From JAFAXA01 sp963777325 (lineage in GTDB: Bacteria; Pseudomonadota; Alphaproteobacteria; Acetobacterales; Acetobacteraceae), in contig CAVZQE010000018.1 of assembly GCA_963777325.1 (NCBI GenBank), forward strand, positions 124,001-188,000: a stretch of 64,000 nucleotides of DNA, given 5' to 3'. Position 1 is the first letter of the stretch. Each line of letters starts with the position of its first letter. Below are positions 55,573 through 63,593 of this stretch, piece after piece. The position numbers were made by a program, and so were the translations under genes. The notes beneath the pieces are model-generated. The model was not told the DNA's origin. It saw only the letters and a program-made list of their open reading frames with translations, and did not search any database.

Positions 55573-56264
55573 TCAGTCTGGGCCGGCAAGCATTTCTTTC
55601 ACGACGAGCTCGTCGCCCTGGTCCACCAGGCCCAGATCGGCAAGGACGCCCCAGGTTTCCATGCCCGTGGGCGCGAGGGCGTCGAGACCGGCGGTTGCGG
55701 CCATTTGCCCGACCGCGGGCCATGCGGCGGGCGATCGGCGGGTGGTCGCCAATTCCGATACTCGTGGGTGTGGCGTCGCAGGCGCTTCGTGTCGGAGAGT
55801 TGCCACAGGAGCGGCGGCGTTCTGCCAGGAGAGAAGGGCAGGCGCCCCCGGTTCCGAGCCAGGTAGCGCACGCGCTTGTCGACGGGCAACGGCGCGGCCA
55901 GCGCTCTCATGGCGCGTGTGGCTGATGAAGTCCCTGGCGCACCGCCACACGTCCAGAGAGGAGCACGATGGGCCACGAGTTCGAGCGCTTCCCGTGACTG
56001 GCCCGCAAAGCACATGCCGCCGATTGCCCGGGGTGAGGAGTACAGGGCGATCGACAGCTTTTCCAGGTCAGCTGCTGTTGCGTGCCGGTCGAGAACGGCG
56101 GCCGAAAGTTCCATGACCCCGACCTGCTCGAGAAGCGCCTCTGGGCGGGCATGGTAGACGGCGGCTGTCCGGGACACCCAGGACGAGAGGATCTCGTCGG
56201 TTTCGGCCAGCGGTATTTCGGGCAGGGATCCCTGCCGCCTTTCCGGCAGCATGGGTCGGTTCAC
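55573..56264 (-). pseudogene. tniQ: tniQ remnant
   Basis: The start (LPEIPLAETDEILSSWVSRT and VYHARPEALLEQVGV) is the TniQ N-terminal domain, a target-selection factor of Tn7/Tn5053-type elements. After about residue 110 the frame moves into Arg/Pro-rich nonsense. A different frame (ends at 55573, GMETWGVLADLGLVDQGDEL) carries what looks like the proper C-terminus, so at least one frameshift is present. The start overlaps the tniB stop by 4 bp. Fragments of this gene recur, rearranged, at 63491-63577. Confidence 0.7.
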
Positions 56265-56824
56265 GCAGCGAGGGTCCTATCGTAAACCGATGGGCGCCAT
56301 GCCTCGATCGCCTCGGGCGTAATCCGCTCCTCGCCGTTGCCGATGGCGGCGGCCGCGAGATCTCCGAAAAGCGCGAACACACGGGCCGTATTGCCGCGCG
56401 TCGAGCGGATAACCGTCTGCATCGCCGCAGTATCGAGCACGGACGGTTCCGAAGCGGAAGATTGCGGAGCAGCGTCGCGATCAGCGCTTTGAAGTCGGCA
56501 TCGACCGCCCATGCCGGAAGCTCCGCCAGGGCAAAACGGCGGGCAAGCTGCGGATCGCCGGAGATCGCGTCGCGTGCGGCCCCGATGCCGAGGCACACCA
56601 CCGACACGCGCAGCTCATTGGACAAGTAGCGGAGCTGCGTCAGGATGCGGCGCTGGTCCCGGAACGTGCCGGACAGCATGTTGTGCGTTTCGTCAAAGAC
56701 GACCATGCGCACGCCAAGATCGGCATACAGCCGAAGCGCCATGATCATGGCCTCGGCGGTCGAAATACGCGGCGAGAACACGGCGCCCACGGCGCGCAGC
56801 AGCGTCATGTAGAACAATCGATCG
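56261..56824 (-). pseudogene. tniB: tniB remnant, N-terminal half missing
   Basis: TniB is the AAA+ ATPase regulator of TniA. The remnant begins DRLFYMTLLRAVGAVF and keeps the Walker B segment RMVVFDETHNMLSGTFRDQR, LRYLSNELRVSVVCLGIG and GDPQLARRFALAELP. The Walker A part is gone. One G is missing near 56450 (CTTCGGAACC); the true end (EPSVLDTAAMQTVIRSTRGN to YDRTLAA) is in another frame and stops at 56261. It is fused upstream to a tniA fragment. Confidence 0.8.
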
Positions 56825-57116
56825 GTCGGTGCCGCCGTTCCTCGACACGCAGTTGGACCTGACTGTGCCCCTCCGGCCGGCCGCGACGCCGCGGCAGGAG
56901 GGCTGACAAGCGGCGCTCCGTCTCGAAGCGAGCACGCCAACGAAAGACCGTGCTGCGGTCAACGCAGAGCTTGCTCGCGGCCGCGGATAGAGACAAGCGC
57001 CGTTCGGCCGGCACTTCGGGCAGAGTGCGGCTGATAATCGAAGCCCGCCAACGCGCCTTCGCCCAGGCTGTCTCGTCTACGGCGGCGGCGTCCATCCGGT
57101 CGCCCCTGTGCAACAT
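56825..57116 (-). pseudogene. tniA: tniA remnant, N-terminal DNA-binding part only
   Basis: The fragment WAKARWRASIISRTLPEVPA with LSLSAAASKLCVDRSTVFRW and RARFETERRLSALLPRRRGR matches the helix-turn-helix start of Mu/Tn7-like TniA transposases. The DDE core is absent: after HSQVQLRVEE the sequence passes directly into tniB. The deletion removed roughly 1.5-2 kb, judged from normal TniA length. Confidence 0.75.
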
Positions 57117-57162
57117 CTCAGGGCAGTTTGTCGCGCATTAGCTGCCGCAAATCTACGGTTTC

Positions 57163-57248
57163 GTTGCAGATAAGGTGCTGTGTTGCGAATTAGGTGCACT
57201 GCTAAGCTATTGCGGATCTTAGCGCCGCTGTTGCAAAATTAGATGCCG
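57163..57248 (+). repeat. Array of four Tn end repeats, tniA side
   Basis: Four copies in the same orientation: GTTGCAGATAAGGTGCTG (57163), GTTGCGAATTAGGTGCAC (57182), ATTGCGGATCTTAGCGCCG (57209) and GTTGCAAAATTAGATGCCG (57230), spaced 19, 27 and 21 bp. Such arrays are the transposase-binding sites at Tn5053-type ends. The third copy is the most diverged. Confidence 0.75.
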
Positions 57249-57306
57249 AGCGACAACAAAACCCGAGGGCCGGTGTCGTCGATCTGGAGCAGGTGGCCCT
57301 CGGCTC

Positions 57307-57774
57307 ATGCGGGCTGTAGATATCCATGTCCTCGTGCTCGACGAGGTCCACAACATCCTTGCGGGTACGGTTAGGGAGCAGCGGACCGTCCTGAACACCC
57401 TGAGGTATCTGAGCAGTGAGCTTAAGATATCTCTCGTCTGCTTCGGCGCGAACGAGGCCCGGGAGGCGATTAGCGGCGATGTACAGCTGGCGCGTCGGTT
57501 TGAAGAGTTTCCATTGCCACGGTGGTCTGCCGATGCGGGATTCGAGCAGCTGGTGTTGGCAATCATCCGCAACCTGCCGCTCCGGCAGCCCACGGTCCTG
57601 TCGGCGCGCGCCGTAAGGAAGCTCCTACAGGTGAGCGACGGCATTAGCTCGAAGGTCTTTCGTATGCTTAATGAGCTTGCGATCGAAGCCATCGAGACCG
57701 GGGCCGAACGCATCACCGATGAAGCGATCGAAGGGTGGCGGCCGGTGACGAGCCATGAAATGGCTTTCGCTTGA
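57307..57774 (+). pseudogene. tniB: Second, diverged tniB remnant
   Basis: An in-frame C-terminal half of a TniB ATPase on the plus strand: HVLVLDEVHNILAGTVREQR (Walker B), LRYLSSELKISLVCFGANEA, GDVQLARRFEEFPLPRWSAD, ending EGWRPVTSHEMAFA. It has the same domain as the minus-strand tniB copy but differs at many residues, so it comes from a different transposon. The Walker A half is missing. It is coupled by 4 bp (TTGA) to a tniQ fragment. Confidence 0.82.
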
Positions 57775-58075
57775 TTTCCAGCAGGTCCTCTGTTCGCCAG
57801 CTGCCCCTGGTATTGCCGCCGCTGACGGACGAGCTGCTATCGTCCTGGCTCAACCGTCACTCCAGCTTCTACCGAGTCAGCAGTGGGCGCCTGCTGCGAC
57901 ACTGCTCGCTCGAGGCCTCGTCCCCGAGGGCCCTCGACCTCAAACTCACACCGCGCGACCAACGTCGGCTGGCATATGTGTTCCGAGTTCGACCCGCGGT
58001 CGATCCGCAAGATGACTCAATTGTGGGGTCGAAGTCACCCGACGGGACTGATTGCGTCCGTCCGTCCGATGCAGG
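57771..58075 (+). pseudogene. tniQ: Second tniQ remnant, cut by an IS21 element
   Basis: The TniQ N-terminal domain (LPLVLPPLTDELLSSWLNRH and SSGRLLRHCSLEASSP) starts at TTG 57771 and is lost after about 100 residues, where the left end of an IS21-type element begins (TGTGTCGGGCGACACGAC at 58076). The product is a truncated target-selection protein without its C-terminal zinc-finger part. Confidence 0.75.
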
Positions 58076-58152
58076 TGTGTCGGGCGACACGACAAACTGA
58101 CCCCCTGACGACATGAGGAACTGACCCCCTCCGGGCTACGAAGGAGGTCGGC

Positions 58153-58740
58153 TTGAGGACGATGAACGAGGCATCTCCGCGGAAGGACGATCTGCGGAGG
58201 GACGCGATGAAGGCGCCGGACGACGTGTCGGCGATGGTTCGGCTGAAGGCTCTGGGCTGGGGGACGAAGCGGATCGCAGCCGAACTCAGGTGTTCGCGGA
58301 ACACGGTGCGGCGCTGGTTGCCCGAAGGCAACTGGCGCCCGTGCGCGTCCCCATCGAAATCGAAGAAGCTGGACGGATTGGCGGACTGGCTCAATGAGCG
58401 GTTCCGGCGTCATTCCGGCAATGCCGACGTGGTCCGCCAGGAACTGGCGTACGAGAAGGGCATCGTCACCAGCCTGCGCACAGTGGAGCGAGCGGTCGCG
58501 CCGCTGCGCCGGGAACTGGTCGCTGCGGCCAGGGCCACGGTCAGGTTCGAGACCCGACCGGGCGAGCAGTTGCAGATCGATTTTGGCGAGCGGCAGGTGG
58601 AGATCGGCGGCGCCGCGATGAAGGTGTTCTTCTTCGTCGCGACGCTCGGCTATTCGCGCAAGCTGCATGTGCGCGCCTATGGCCACGAGCGGCAGGACAG
58701 CTGGTTCGACGGCATGGAGAGCGCCTTTTGCAGCTTCGGC
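58153..58740 (+). pseudogene. istA: istA of IS21 element A, 5' part
   Basis: Codes for the IstA transposase start: MVRLKALGWGTKRIAAELRC and SRNTVRRWL (helix-turn-helix), then GEQLQIDFGERQVEIGG (first catalytic Asp region) and WFDGMESAFCSFG. TTG 58153 has GGAGG upstream; ATG 58162 is possible. The reading frame continues exactly across the inserted element to GVPQEVLLDN at 61386, so only the insertion breaks it. The intact protein would have had about 433 residues. Confidence 0.9.
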
Positions 58741-58840
58741 TGTTGCGCGACGATCTGGATGAGAGGTCAGCGTCAATCAGGATGAGAACTGATTGTCGCG
58801 GCGGGTGGAGAGTTGCCGTTCTGATTGAGACTGGCAAGGG

Positions 58841-59686
58841 TCAAGCGCTGGTCTGATTGTCGCTGGGCGACAATCGCTCGACGGTTTTGATTGTCGCGCG
58901 TGTCGGCGGACGGCCGGGTGTGGTTCTGCGCTGGACGGCAGCGCGCCTCCGGTAGCTCTCGACATTCATCTCGAAGATCGTCGCGTGATGCACGAGGCGG
59001 TCGACGGCGGCGAGCGTCATGGCGGGATCGGGGAAGATCTTGCCCCACTCTCCGAAGGGCTGGTTGGCGGTGATCAGGATCGACCGCCTCTCGTATCGGG
59101 TGCTGATCAGCTCGAACAGGACGGAAGTTTCGGACTGATCCTTGGTGACGTAGGCGATGTCGTCGAGGATCAGCAGGTGATACTTGTCGAGCTTGGCGAT
59201 GGCGGCCTCGAGTGCCAAGTCGCGGCGGGCGAGCTGGAGTTTTTGCACGATGTCGGAGGTGCGGGTGAACAGCACGCGCCAGCCGTTCTCGACCAGGGCG
59301 AGACCGATCGCTGCCGCCAGATGACTTTTGCCCCCGCCGGGCGGCCCGAACAGGATCAGGTTGGCACCCTTCTCGAGCCAGGCGTCCCCGGAGCACATCG
59401 CCATGATGTGCGCCTTGGAGACCATCGGCACGGCATCGAAGGCGAAGCTTTCTATGCTCTTGCCGGGCGGCAGCCTCGCCTCGGCGAGGTGACGCTCAAT
59501 GCGTCGGCGGTCGCGCTCGGCTATCTCGTGCTCGGCGAGGCTGGCGAGGAAGCGTGCGGCGGGCCAGCCTTCGCGGTCGGCACGCGTGGCGATGTCCGGC
59601 CAGTTCTGCTTGATGGCGGGCAGGCGCAGGTCGTGCAGGATGAGGGTCAGACGCTGCGCATCGATCGGCTGGGTGGATCCGGTCAT
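58841..59686 (-). CDS. istB: IstB ATPase helper of IS21 element B
   Basis: IstB is the DnaA-like AAA+ ATPase that assists IstA. The 281-residue protein has the N-terminal helical domain (LTLILHDLRLPAIKQNWPDI), Walker A FGPPGGGKSHLA near residue 113, Walker B LLILDDIAYV near 173, and the sensor segment ILITANQPFGEWGKIFPD. It appears complete. Its start overlaps the istA stop (ATGA), as usual in IS21. Between its stop and the element end lie several copies of TGATTGTCGC, probably internal transposase sites. Confidence 0.95.
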   Translation of the reverse strand: MTGSTQPIDAQRLTLILHDLRLPAIKQNWPDIATRADREGWPAARFLASLAEHEIAERDRRRIERHLAEARLPPGKSIESFAFDAVPMVSKAHIMAMCSGDAWLEKGANLILFGPPGGGKSHLAAAIGLALVENGWRVLFTRTSDIVQKLQLARRDLALEAAIAKLDKYHLLILDDIAYVTKDQSETSVLFELISTRYERRSILITANQPFGEWGKIFPDPAMTLAAVDRLVHHATIFEMNVESYRRRAAVQRRTTPGRPPTRATIKTVERLSPSDNQTSA

Positions 59687-61155
59687 GCCGCCGCTCCCGC
59701 GAGGAGGGTGTCATAAGCGGCGAGCGGCGCGAGGCTGACGGTCACCTCCGGCAGACAGGCGGGATCAGGCGCAAAGCAGGCGCGCAACGCTTCGAGGTCG
59801 GGCAGACGGCAAGCTGCCAGATCGGCGGCAAGACGGTCGGCCAGTTCGGCCTCGCAGGCGCGCTCATGCGCCAGCGCGAGGAGGGCGACCATGGTCCGGC
59901 AGGCGTCTCGTTCGCCGGCCCGCTCGACCAGGCGCTCGAAGGTGCGCCGGTAGGCCTCGCGCGGGAAGAGCTGGTCGCGATAGGCGAGGTTGAGCAGCGC
60001 CATCGGCTTGCGGCGCAGGGCATGGATCACATGCCGGTAGTCGACCACGTGTCCGTGCCGGCCTTTGCCGACGGCTCTCCCACGCAGCAGCGTCATCAGC
60101 GGGGTGCCGCCGACGAACAGCTCGAGCCGATCGTCATGCAGCCGCACGCGCAGGCGATGGCCGATCAGCCGCGAGGGCACGGTGTAGAAGACCTTGCGTA
60201 GGGTGAAGCCGCTGCTGGAGGTGACGGCGACGACGGTCTCCTCGTAATCGCAGCTGCGCCGCTCGGGCAGCCTCTGCAGATGCGGCCGTTCGGCGTCGAT
60301 GCGGGCGCCATTGCGGCGGTTCTTGCGACTGACAAGTTCGCCGACGAAGCGGCGGTAGGCGGCGAGATCGTCGAACCTGGCCGAGCCGCGCAGCAGCAGC
60401 GCGTCGCGCAAGGCGCCCTTGATGTGGCCGTGTGCGCTCTCGATCGCGCCGTTCTCGTGGGCGATGCCGCGATTGTTGCGACTGGGCGTCATGCCGTAAT
60501 GCGCGCACAGAGCCTCGTAGCGCCGGGTCAGATCGGTGCGGGCATCGGCGTCGAGGTTGCGGAAGGCGGCCGAGAGGCTGTCGCTGCGATGCTCGCGCGG
60601 GCTGCCGCCGAGCGACCACAGGGCATCCTGCAGGCCGGCGGCCAGAGCCACGAAACTCTCGCCGCCGAGGATGACATGGACATGCTCGAAGCCCGACCAG
60701 GGCAGGCGAAAATGATAGAGAAGATGGTCCAGCGGGGCGCCGGCGACGGTCACGCCGAGATCGGCCATGTCGGTGAAGTCCGACAGTCCAATCCGGCCCG
60801 GTTCATGGCTCTGTCGGAAGATCACCTCCTGGTCGGGGCCGTGGACGGCACGCCAGGCGCGGATGCGGCGCTCCATCGTGCGGCGCACGCCAGCATCCAG
60901 GTCGGGGTACCGGCGCTGCATCTCCTCAAAGATTGCGATCGCCCGCAATCCGGGCGAGGCGGCAAGCATCGGCACGATCTCAGCCTCGAAGATCGCGGCG
61001 AGCGGATCGGGCCGGCGCCGTCCGCGCGGCGCCTGCCTGCGCGAGGGCAACCGGGGATCGGCGGCGATCCGGTAGCCGGTCGGGGCACTGAACCCCGCCT
61101 TGGCCGCGGCAACCGACACGGAGTCGTTCTGTCGGAACTTCATGAAAAGCCTCAT
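59683..61155 (-). CDS. istA: IstA transposase of IS21 element B
   Basis: A 490-residue DDE transposase. I start at ATG 61155 (MRLFMKFRQNDSVSVAAAKAG), the standard IstA start of this branch. Domains: N-terminal helix-turn-helix (about 15-45), RNase H-like core with GLSDFTDMADLGVTV (first Asp), HRSDSLSAAFRN (second Asp) and NNRGIAHENGAIESAHGHIK (Glu), then a C-terminal beta domain (FYTVPSRLIGHRLRVRLHDD). No breaks are seen. Confidence 0.95.
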   Translation of the reverse strand: MRLFMKFRQNDSVSVAAAKAGFSAPTGYRIAADPRLPSRRQAPRGRRRPDPLAAIFEAEIVPMLAASPGLRAIAIFEEMQRRYPDLDAGVRRTMERRIRAWRAVHGPDQEVIFRQSHEPGRIGLSDFTDMADLGVTVAGAPLDHLLYHFRLPWSGFEHVHVILGGESFVALAAGLQDALWSLGGSPREHRSDSLSAAFRNLDADARTDLTRRYEALCAHYGMTPSRNNRGIAHENGAIESAHGHIKGALRDALLLRGSARFDDLAAYRRFVGELVSRKNRRNGARIDAERPHLQRLPERRSCDYEETVVAVTSSSGFTLRKVFYTVPSRLIGHRLRVRLHDDRLELFVGGTPLMTLLRGRAVGKGRHGHVVDYRHVIHALRRKPMALLNLAYRDQLFPREAYRRTFERLVERAGERDACRTMVALLALAHERACEAELADRLAADLAACRLPDLEALRACFAPDPACLPEVTVSLAPLAAYDTLLAGAAA

Positions 61156-61385
61156 CTGACAATCGGTGACGTGGCGGCCGGGCAAGCGCGGCATCCTCTG
61201 CAAGCAAGGAAGCCACCGTCATTACCCGTCCGGCTGCGATCATCAGCGGCTCCACCCAAGCAGAGCGCGCCACCAGCTTGGCGTGTACCCGGCTGCGGGC
61301 TACGCCCTTCGCCAGGTACACACCAACCTGGCTCTCATCCTGATTGACGGCTTGTTCTCATCCTGATTGTCGCGCGGCATTCGGC

Positions 61386-62099
61386 GGTGTGCCGCAGGAG
61401 GTGCTGCTCGACAATGCGCGGGCGCTGATCCTGCATCATGATCCGGCGAGCCGGGAGGCCGTGCTGCATCCCCGATTGCACGCCTTTGCCAAGCATTGGG
61501 GTTTCCGGATCCGTGCCTGCGCACCTTATCGCGCTCGCACCAAGGGAAAGGACGAGCGTGGCGTCGGCTACGTCAAGTCGAACGCGATTGCCGGACGATG
61601 CTTCGCCTCGTGGTCGGAGATGGAAGCCCATCTCGACGCCTGGACGCGGGAGGTCGCCGATGCCCGGGTACACGGCACGACCGGCGAGGCGCCGAACCTG
61701 CGTTTCGGCCGCGACGAGATAGCCGCCTTGCGCCCAAGTACGGGCATTCCTCCCTTCCTCAGCGCGCGCGATCTCCTACGCCGGGTGGGTGCCGATTGTG
61801 CCGTCGAGGTGGATGGCAATGCCTACTCGGTGCCGTGGCGCCTGATCGGCGAGCGGGTGCGGGTCACGATCGGAGCCGGCTCGGTGCGCGTCCTGCACGG
61901 CGGCCGCGAAGTCGCCGTCCATGCCGAGCTGAAGGGGCGACGCGGCCGTGCCGTGGACGATCACCACCTGGCTGGTGTCGCCGGGACGAAGGAGCGGCCC
62001 ATACGGGTGGTTGCCACGACGGAGGCGGCATCGTCCGAGACGCCAGCCTTGCTGCGTCCCTTGGCCGAGTATGAGGCCGCGATCGGGGGGCACTTCTGA
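61386..62099 (+). pseudogene. istA: istA of IS21 element A, 3' part
   Basis: Continues the istA frame from the other side of element B: GVPQEVLLDNARALILHHDP (second catalytic Asp), APYRARTKGKDERGVGYVKS (catalytic Glu) and the C-terminal domain with NAYSVPWRLIGERVRVTIGA. It ends TGATG, overlapping the istB start. No frameshift is present in this half. Confidence 0.92.
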
Positions 62100-62683
62100 T
62101 GAGCGGCCACGATCACCTGATCGCCATGTTGAACCGCCTGAAGCTCACGGCCCTGCGCGACCAGCTCGACAGCCTGATTGACGAGGCCGGCCGTCGGGAG
62201 ATGACGATCCGCGAGGCGTTCACGCTGTTCTGCGAACGCGAGATCGCGCGCCGTGATCAGCGCCGCATTGATATGAGCTTTGGCTTGGCCCGCTTCCCGT
62301 TCGTGCGTGACCTGGTTGGCTTTGACTTCGGCGCGCAGCCATCCATCGATAAGGCGCAGGTGCGGGAACTTCCGAGCGGGCGGTTCATCGCCAATGGAGA
62401 AGCGGTTCTGTTCCTGGGGCCGCCGGGGTCGGCAAGACGCATCTGGCCGTCGCGATCGGACGTGAGGCGATCGTGGCCGGCTACACGGTGCTGTTCGCGC
62501 CGGCGACGACGCTGATCGCCCAGCTCGCCAAAGCATATGCGGATGGCCGGCTCCAGGAGCGCCTGATCCACTACGCCAAGCCAAAGCTGCTGATCATCGA
62601 CGAGCTGGGCTATCTGCCGTTCGAACCCGACGCGGCACACCTGTTCTTCCAGCTTGTCAGCCGACGTTATGAGCGCGGCGCCA
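62099..62683 (+). pseudogene. istB: istB of IS21 element A, frameshifted and truncated
   Basis: N-terminal IstB (NRLKLTALRDQLDSLIDEAG, MSFGLARFPFVRDLVGFDF) runs to the Walker A site, where VLFLGPPG loses its frame. One G is missing in the GGGG run near 62430. The correct continuation (VGKTHLAVAIGREAIVAGYT, then PKLLIIDELGYLPFEPDAAH with Walker B) is in the next frame. It ends at SRRYERG where the IS6 element starts, so about the last 60-70 residues are lost. Confidence 0.88.
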
Positions 62684-63480
62684 GGCGTTGTCAGGTTGAG
62701 GGCAAGAGATCGATGGCTCCCGGAGCGGACGCCGAGTTCAGGCCTGGGCAGCAACCTCGGCGAGCAGAAGGCGCGGTCGCGAGCGGCACGGTGCTGGGCG
62801 GCAGTGAGGCGGTGACGGCGGAGCTGGAAGTGGTTGTGGATCCGGCTATGAGGGGAGAGGAAGCGCTGTGCATGGCGCGCCGACTTAAATCGCTGCATCT
62901 GCCGTTCTCGTCTTCGCGTCGGTTGGTGCGACACCTCGGCCCGGTTGTTGAGATAGCGGCTCTGCCGATGCTCGACGCCGGGCAGGATCTCGCGTTTCGC
63001 CGCGCCGTAGCTGCGCAGCTTGTCCGTCACGATCACCCTCGGCACGTAGTGCAAGCCGCGCAGCAGCTTGCGGAAGAACCGCTTGGCAGCTCGGGTATTG
63101 CGCCGGCTTTGGACGAGTATGTCCAGCACGTGGCCGTGCTGGTCGACCGCGCGCCAGAGGTAATGCAGCTTGCCGCGGATGCGGACGAACACCTCATCCA
63201 GGTGCCACTTATCGCCTGGACGTGGTCGGCGCCGTTTCAGGGCATTGGCGAACAGCCGGCCGAAGCGCAGGCCCCACTCGCGGATGCTCTCGTAACTGAC
63301 CACAACGCCGCGGGCGGCCAGGATCAGTTCGACGTCGCGCAGGCTGAGGCTGAAACAGTGATACAGCCAGACCGCGCGTTGGATCACCTCGGCCGGGTAG
63401 CGGAACCCGCGGTAGGGATTGGAGCTTGTCATCCCAAGTAGGCTGCCACGGCCGACCATGTACGCCAACCTGACAACGCC
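62684..63480 (-). mobile_element. IS6-family element (797 bp)
   Basis: Bounded by perfect 15-bp inverted repeats GGCGTTGTCAGGTTG (62684-62698) and CAACCTGACAACGCC (63466-63480). Size and transposase match IS6. The flanking 8 bases differ (CGGCGCCA left, GAGTAAAG right), so there is no target duplication, as happens after IS26-type adjacent deletion or co-integrate resolution. Left flank is istB, right flank a tniQ fragment. Confidence 0.9.
62738..63432 (-). pseudogene. IS6-family transposase, likely frameshifted near the end
   Basis: From ATG 63432: NPYRGFRYPAEVIQRAVWLY, SLRDVELILAARGVVVSYES, then the DDE core GDKWHLDEVFVRIRGKLHYL (first Asp), VIVTDKLRSYGAA (second Asp) and NNRAEVSHQPTRRRERQMQR (Glu). 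Up to RAARDRAF it is normal. Then a frame change near 62775 is needed to reach the expected end LLAEVAAQA and the stop at 62738; otherwise the frame runs through the inverted repeat into istB. Catalytic residues are intact. Confidence 0.85.
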
Positions 63481-63593
63481 GAGTAAAGAAGGGCGATCGA
63501 CAGCTTTTCCAGGTCAGCTGCATGGAACTTTCGGCCGCCGTTCTCGACCGGCACGCGGACAGCCGCCGTCTACCATGGCGCGGCCGACGTGCG
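63481..63593. repeat. Rearranged tniQ fragments next to IS6
   Basis: Three blocks match the tniQ remnant at 56045-56170. 63491-63520 equals 56045-56074 in the same orientation. 63521-63556 is the reverse complement of 56080-56115. 63557-63577 is the reverse complement of 56150-56170. Block order is kept, but two blocks are flipped in place and the spacer between them is deleted. Confidence 0.85.

Larger units (their letters stand above)
55506..57248 (-). mobile_element. Decayed TniABQ (Tn5053/Tn402-like) transposon
   Basis: Remnants of tniA, tniB and tniQ run right to left between two clusters of the same ~18-bp end repeat (GTTGC..AT.AGGTGC type). tniA lies next to the richer repeat array, as in Tn5053. 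An internal deletion removed the tniA catalytic core and the N-terminal half of tniB. No cargo gene remains between the ends. TnsD, Cas or integron genes are absent. Exact termini and target duplication could not be set. Confidence 0.65.
58741..61379 (-). mobile_element. IS21-family element B, complete (2,639 bp)
   Basis: It begins TGTTGCGCGACGATC and ends in GCGGCA, so it has TG...CA termini. Both ends carry two copies of the terminal repeat about 28 bp apart: on the left GATCTGGATGAGAG and CAATCAGGATGAGAAC; on the right, read inward, CAATCAGGATGAGAAC and CAATCAGGATGAGAG. It encodes intact istA and istB on the minus strand, coupled by 4 bp. With a 6-bp target duplication and no frameshifts it looks recently mobile. 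Confidence 0.92.
58735..61385. repeat. 6-bp target duplication of IS21 element B
   Basis: TTCGGC occurs immediately left (58735-58740) and right (61380-61385) of element B. Removing one copy plus the element restores the istA frame of element A (...AFCSF-GGVPQ...), which confirms both boundaries to the base. Confidence 0.92.
58076..62683 (+). mobile_element. IS21-family element A, split by element B and truncated by IS6
   Basis: The left end begins TGTGTCGGGCGACACGAC, with the repeated AACTGACCCCCT (58095-58106 and 58119-58130) typical of IS21 multiple terminal sites. istA and istB follow on the plus strand. A second IS21 element occupies 58741-61379 inside istA, and the istB gene stops abruptly at 62683 where an IS6-family element begins. 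The right end of element A is lost. Confidence 0.8.

Noticed and set aside
55573..58075. TniQ as part of a CRISPR-associated or Tn7-like targeting system
   Set aside because: No cas genes, CRISPR repeats or TnsD-type full-length TniQ are present; both copies are short remnants of TniABQ transposons.
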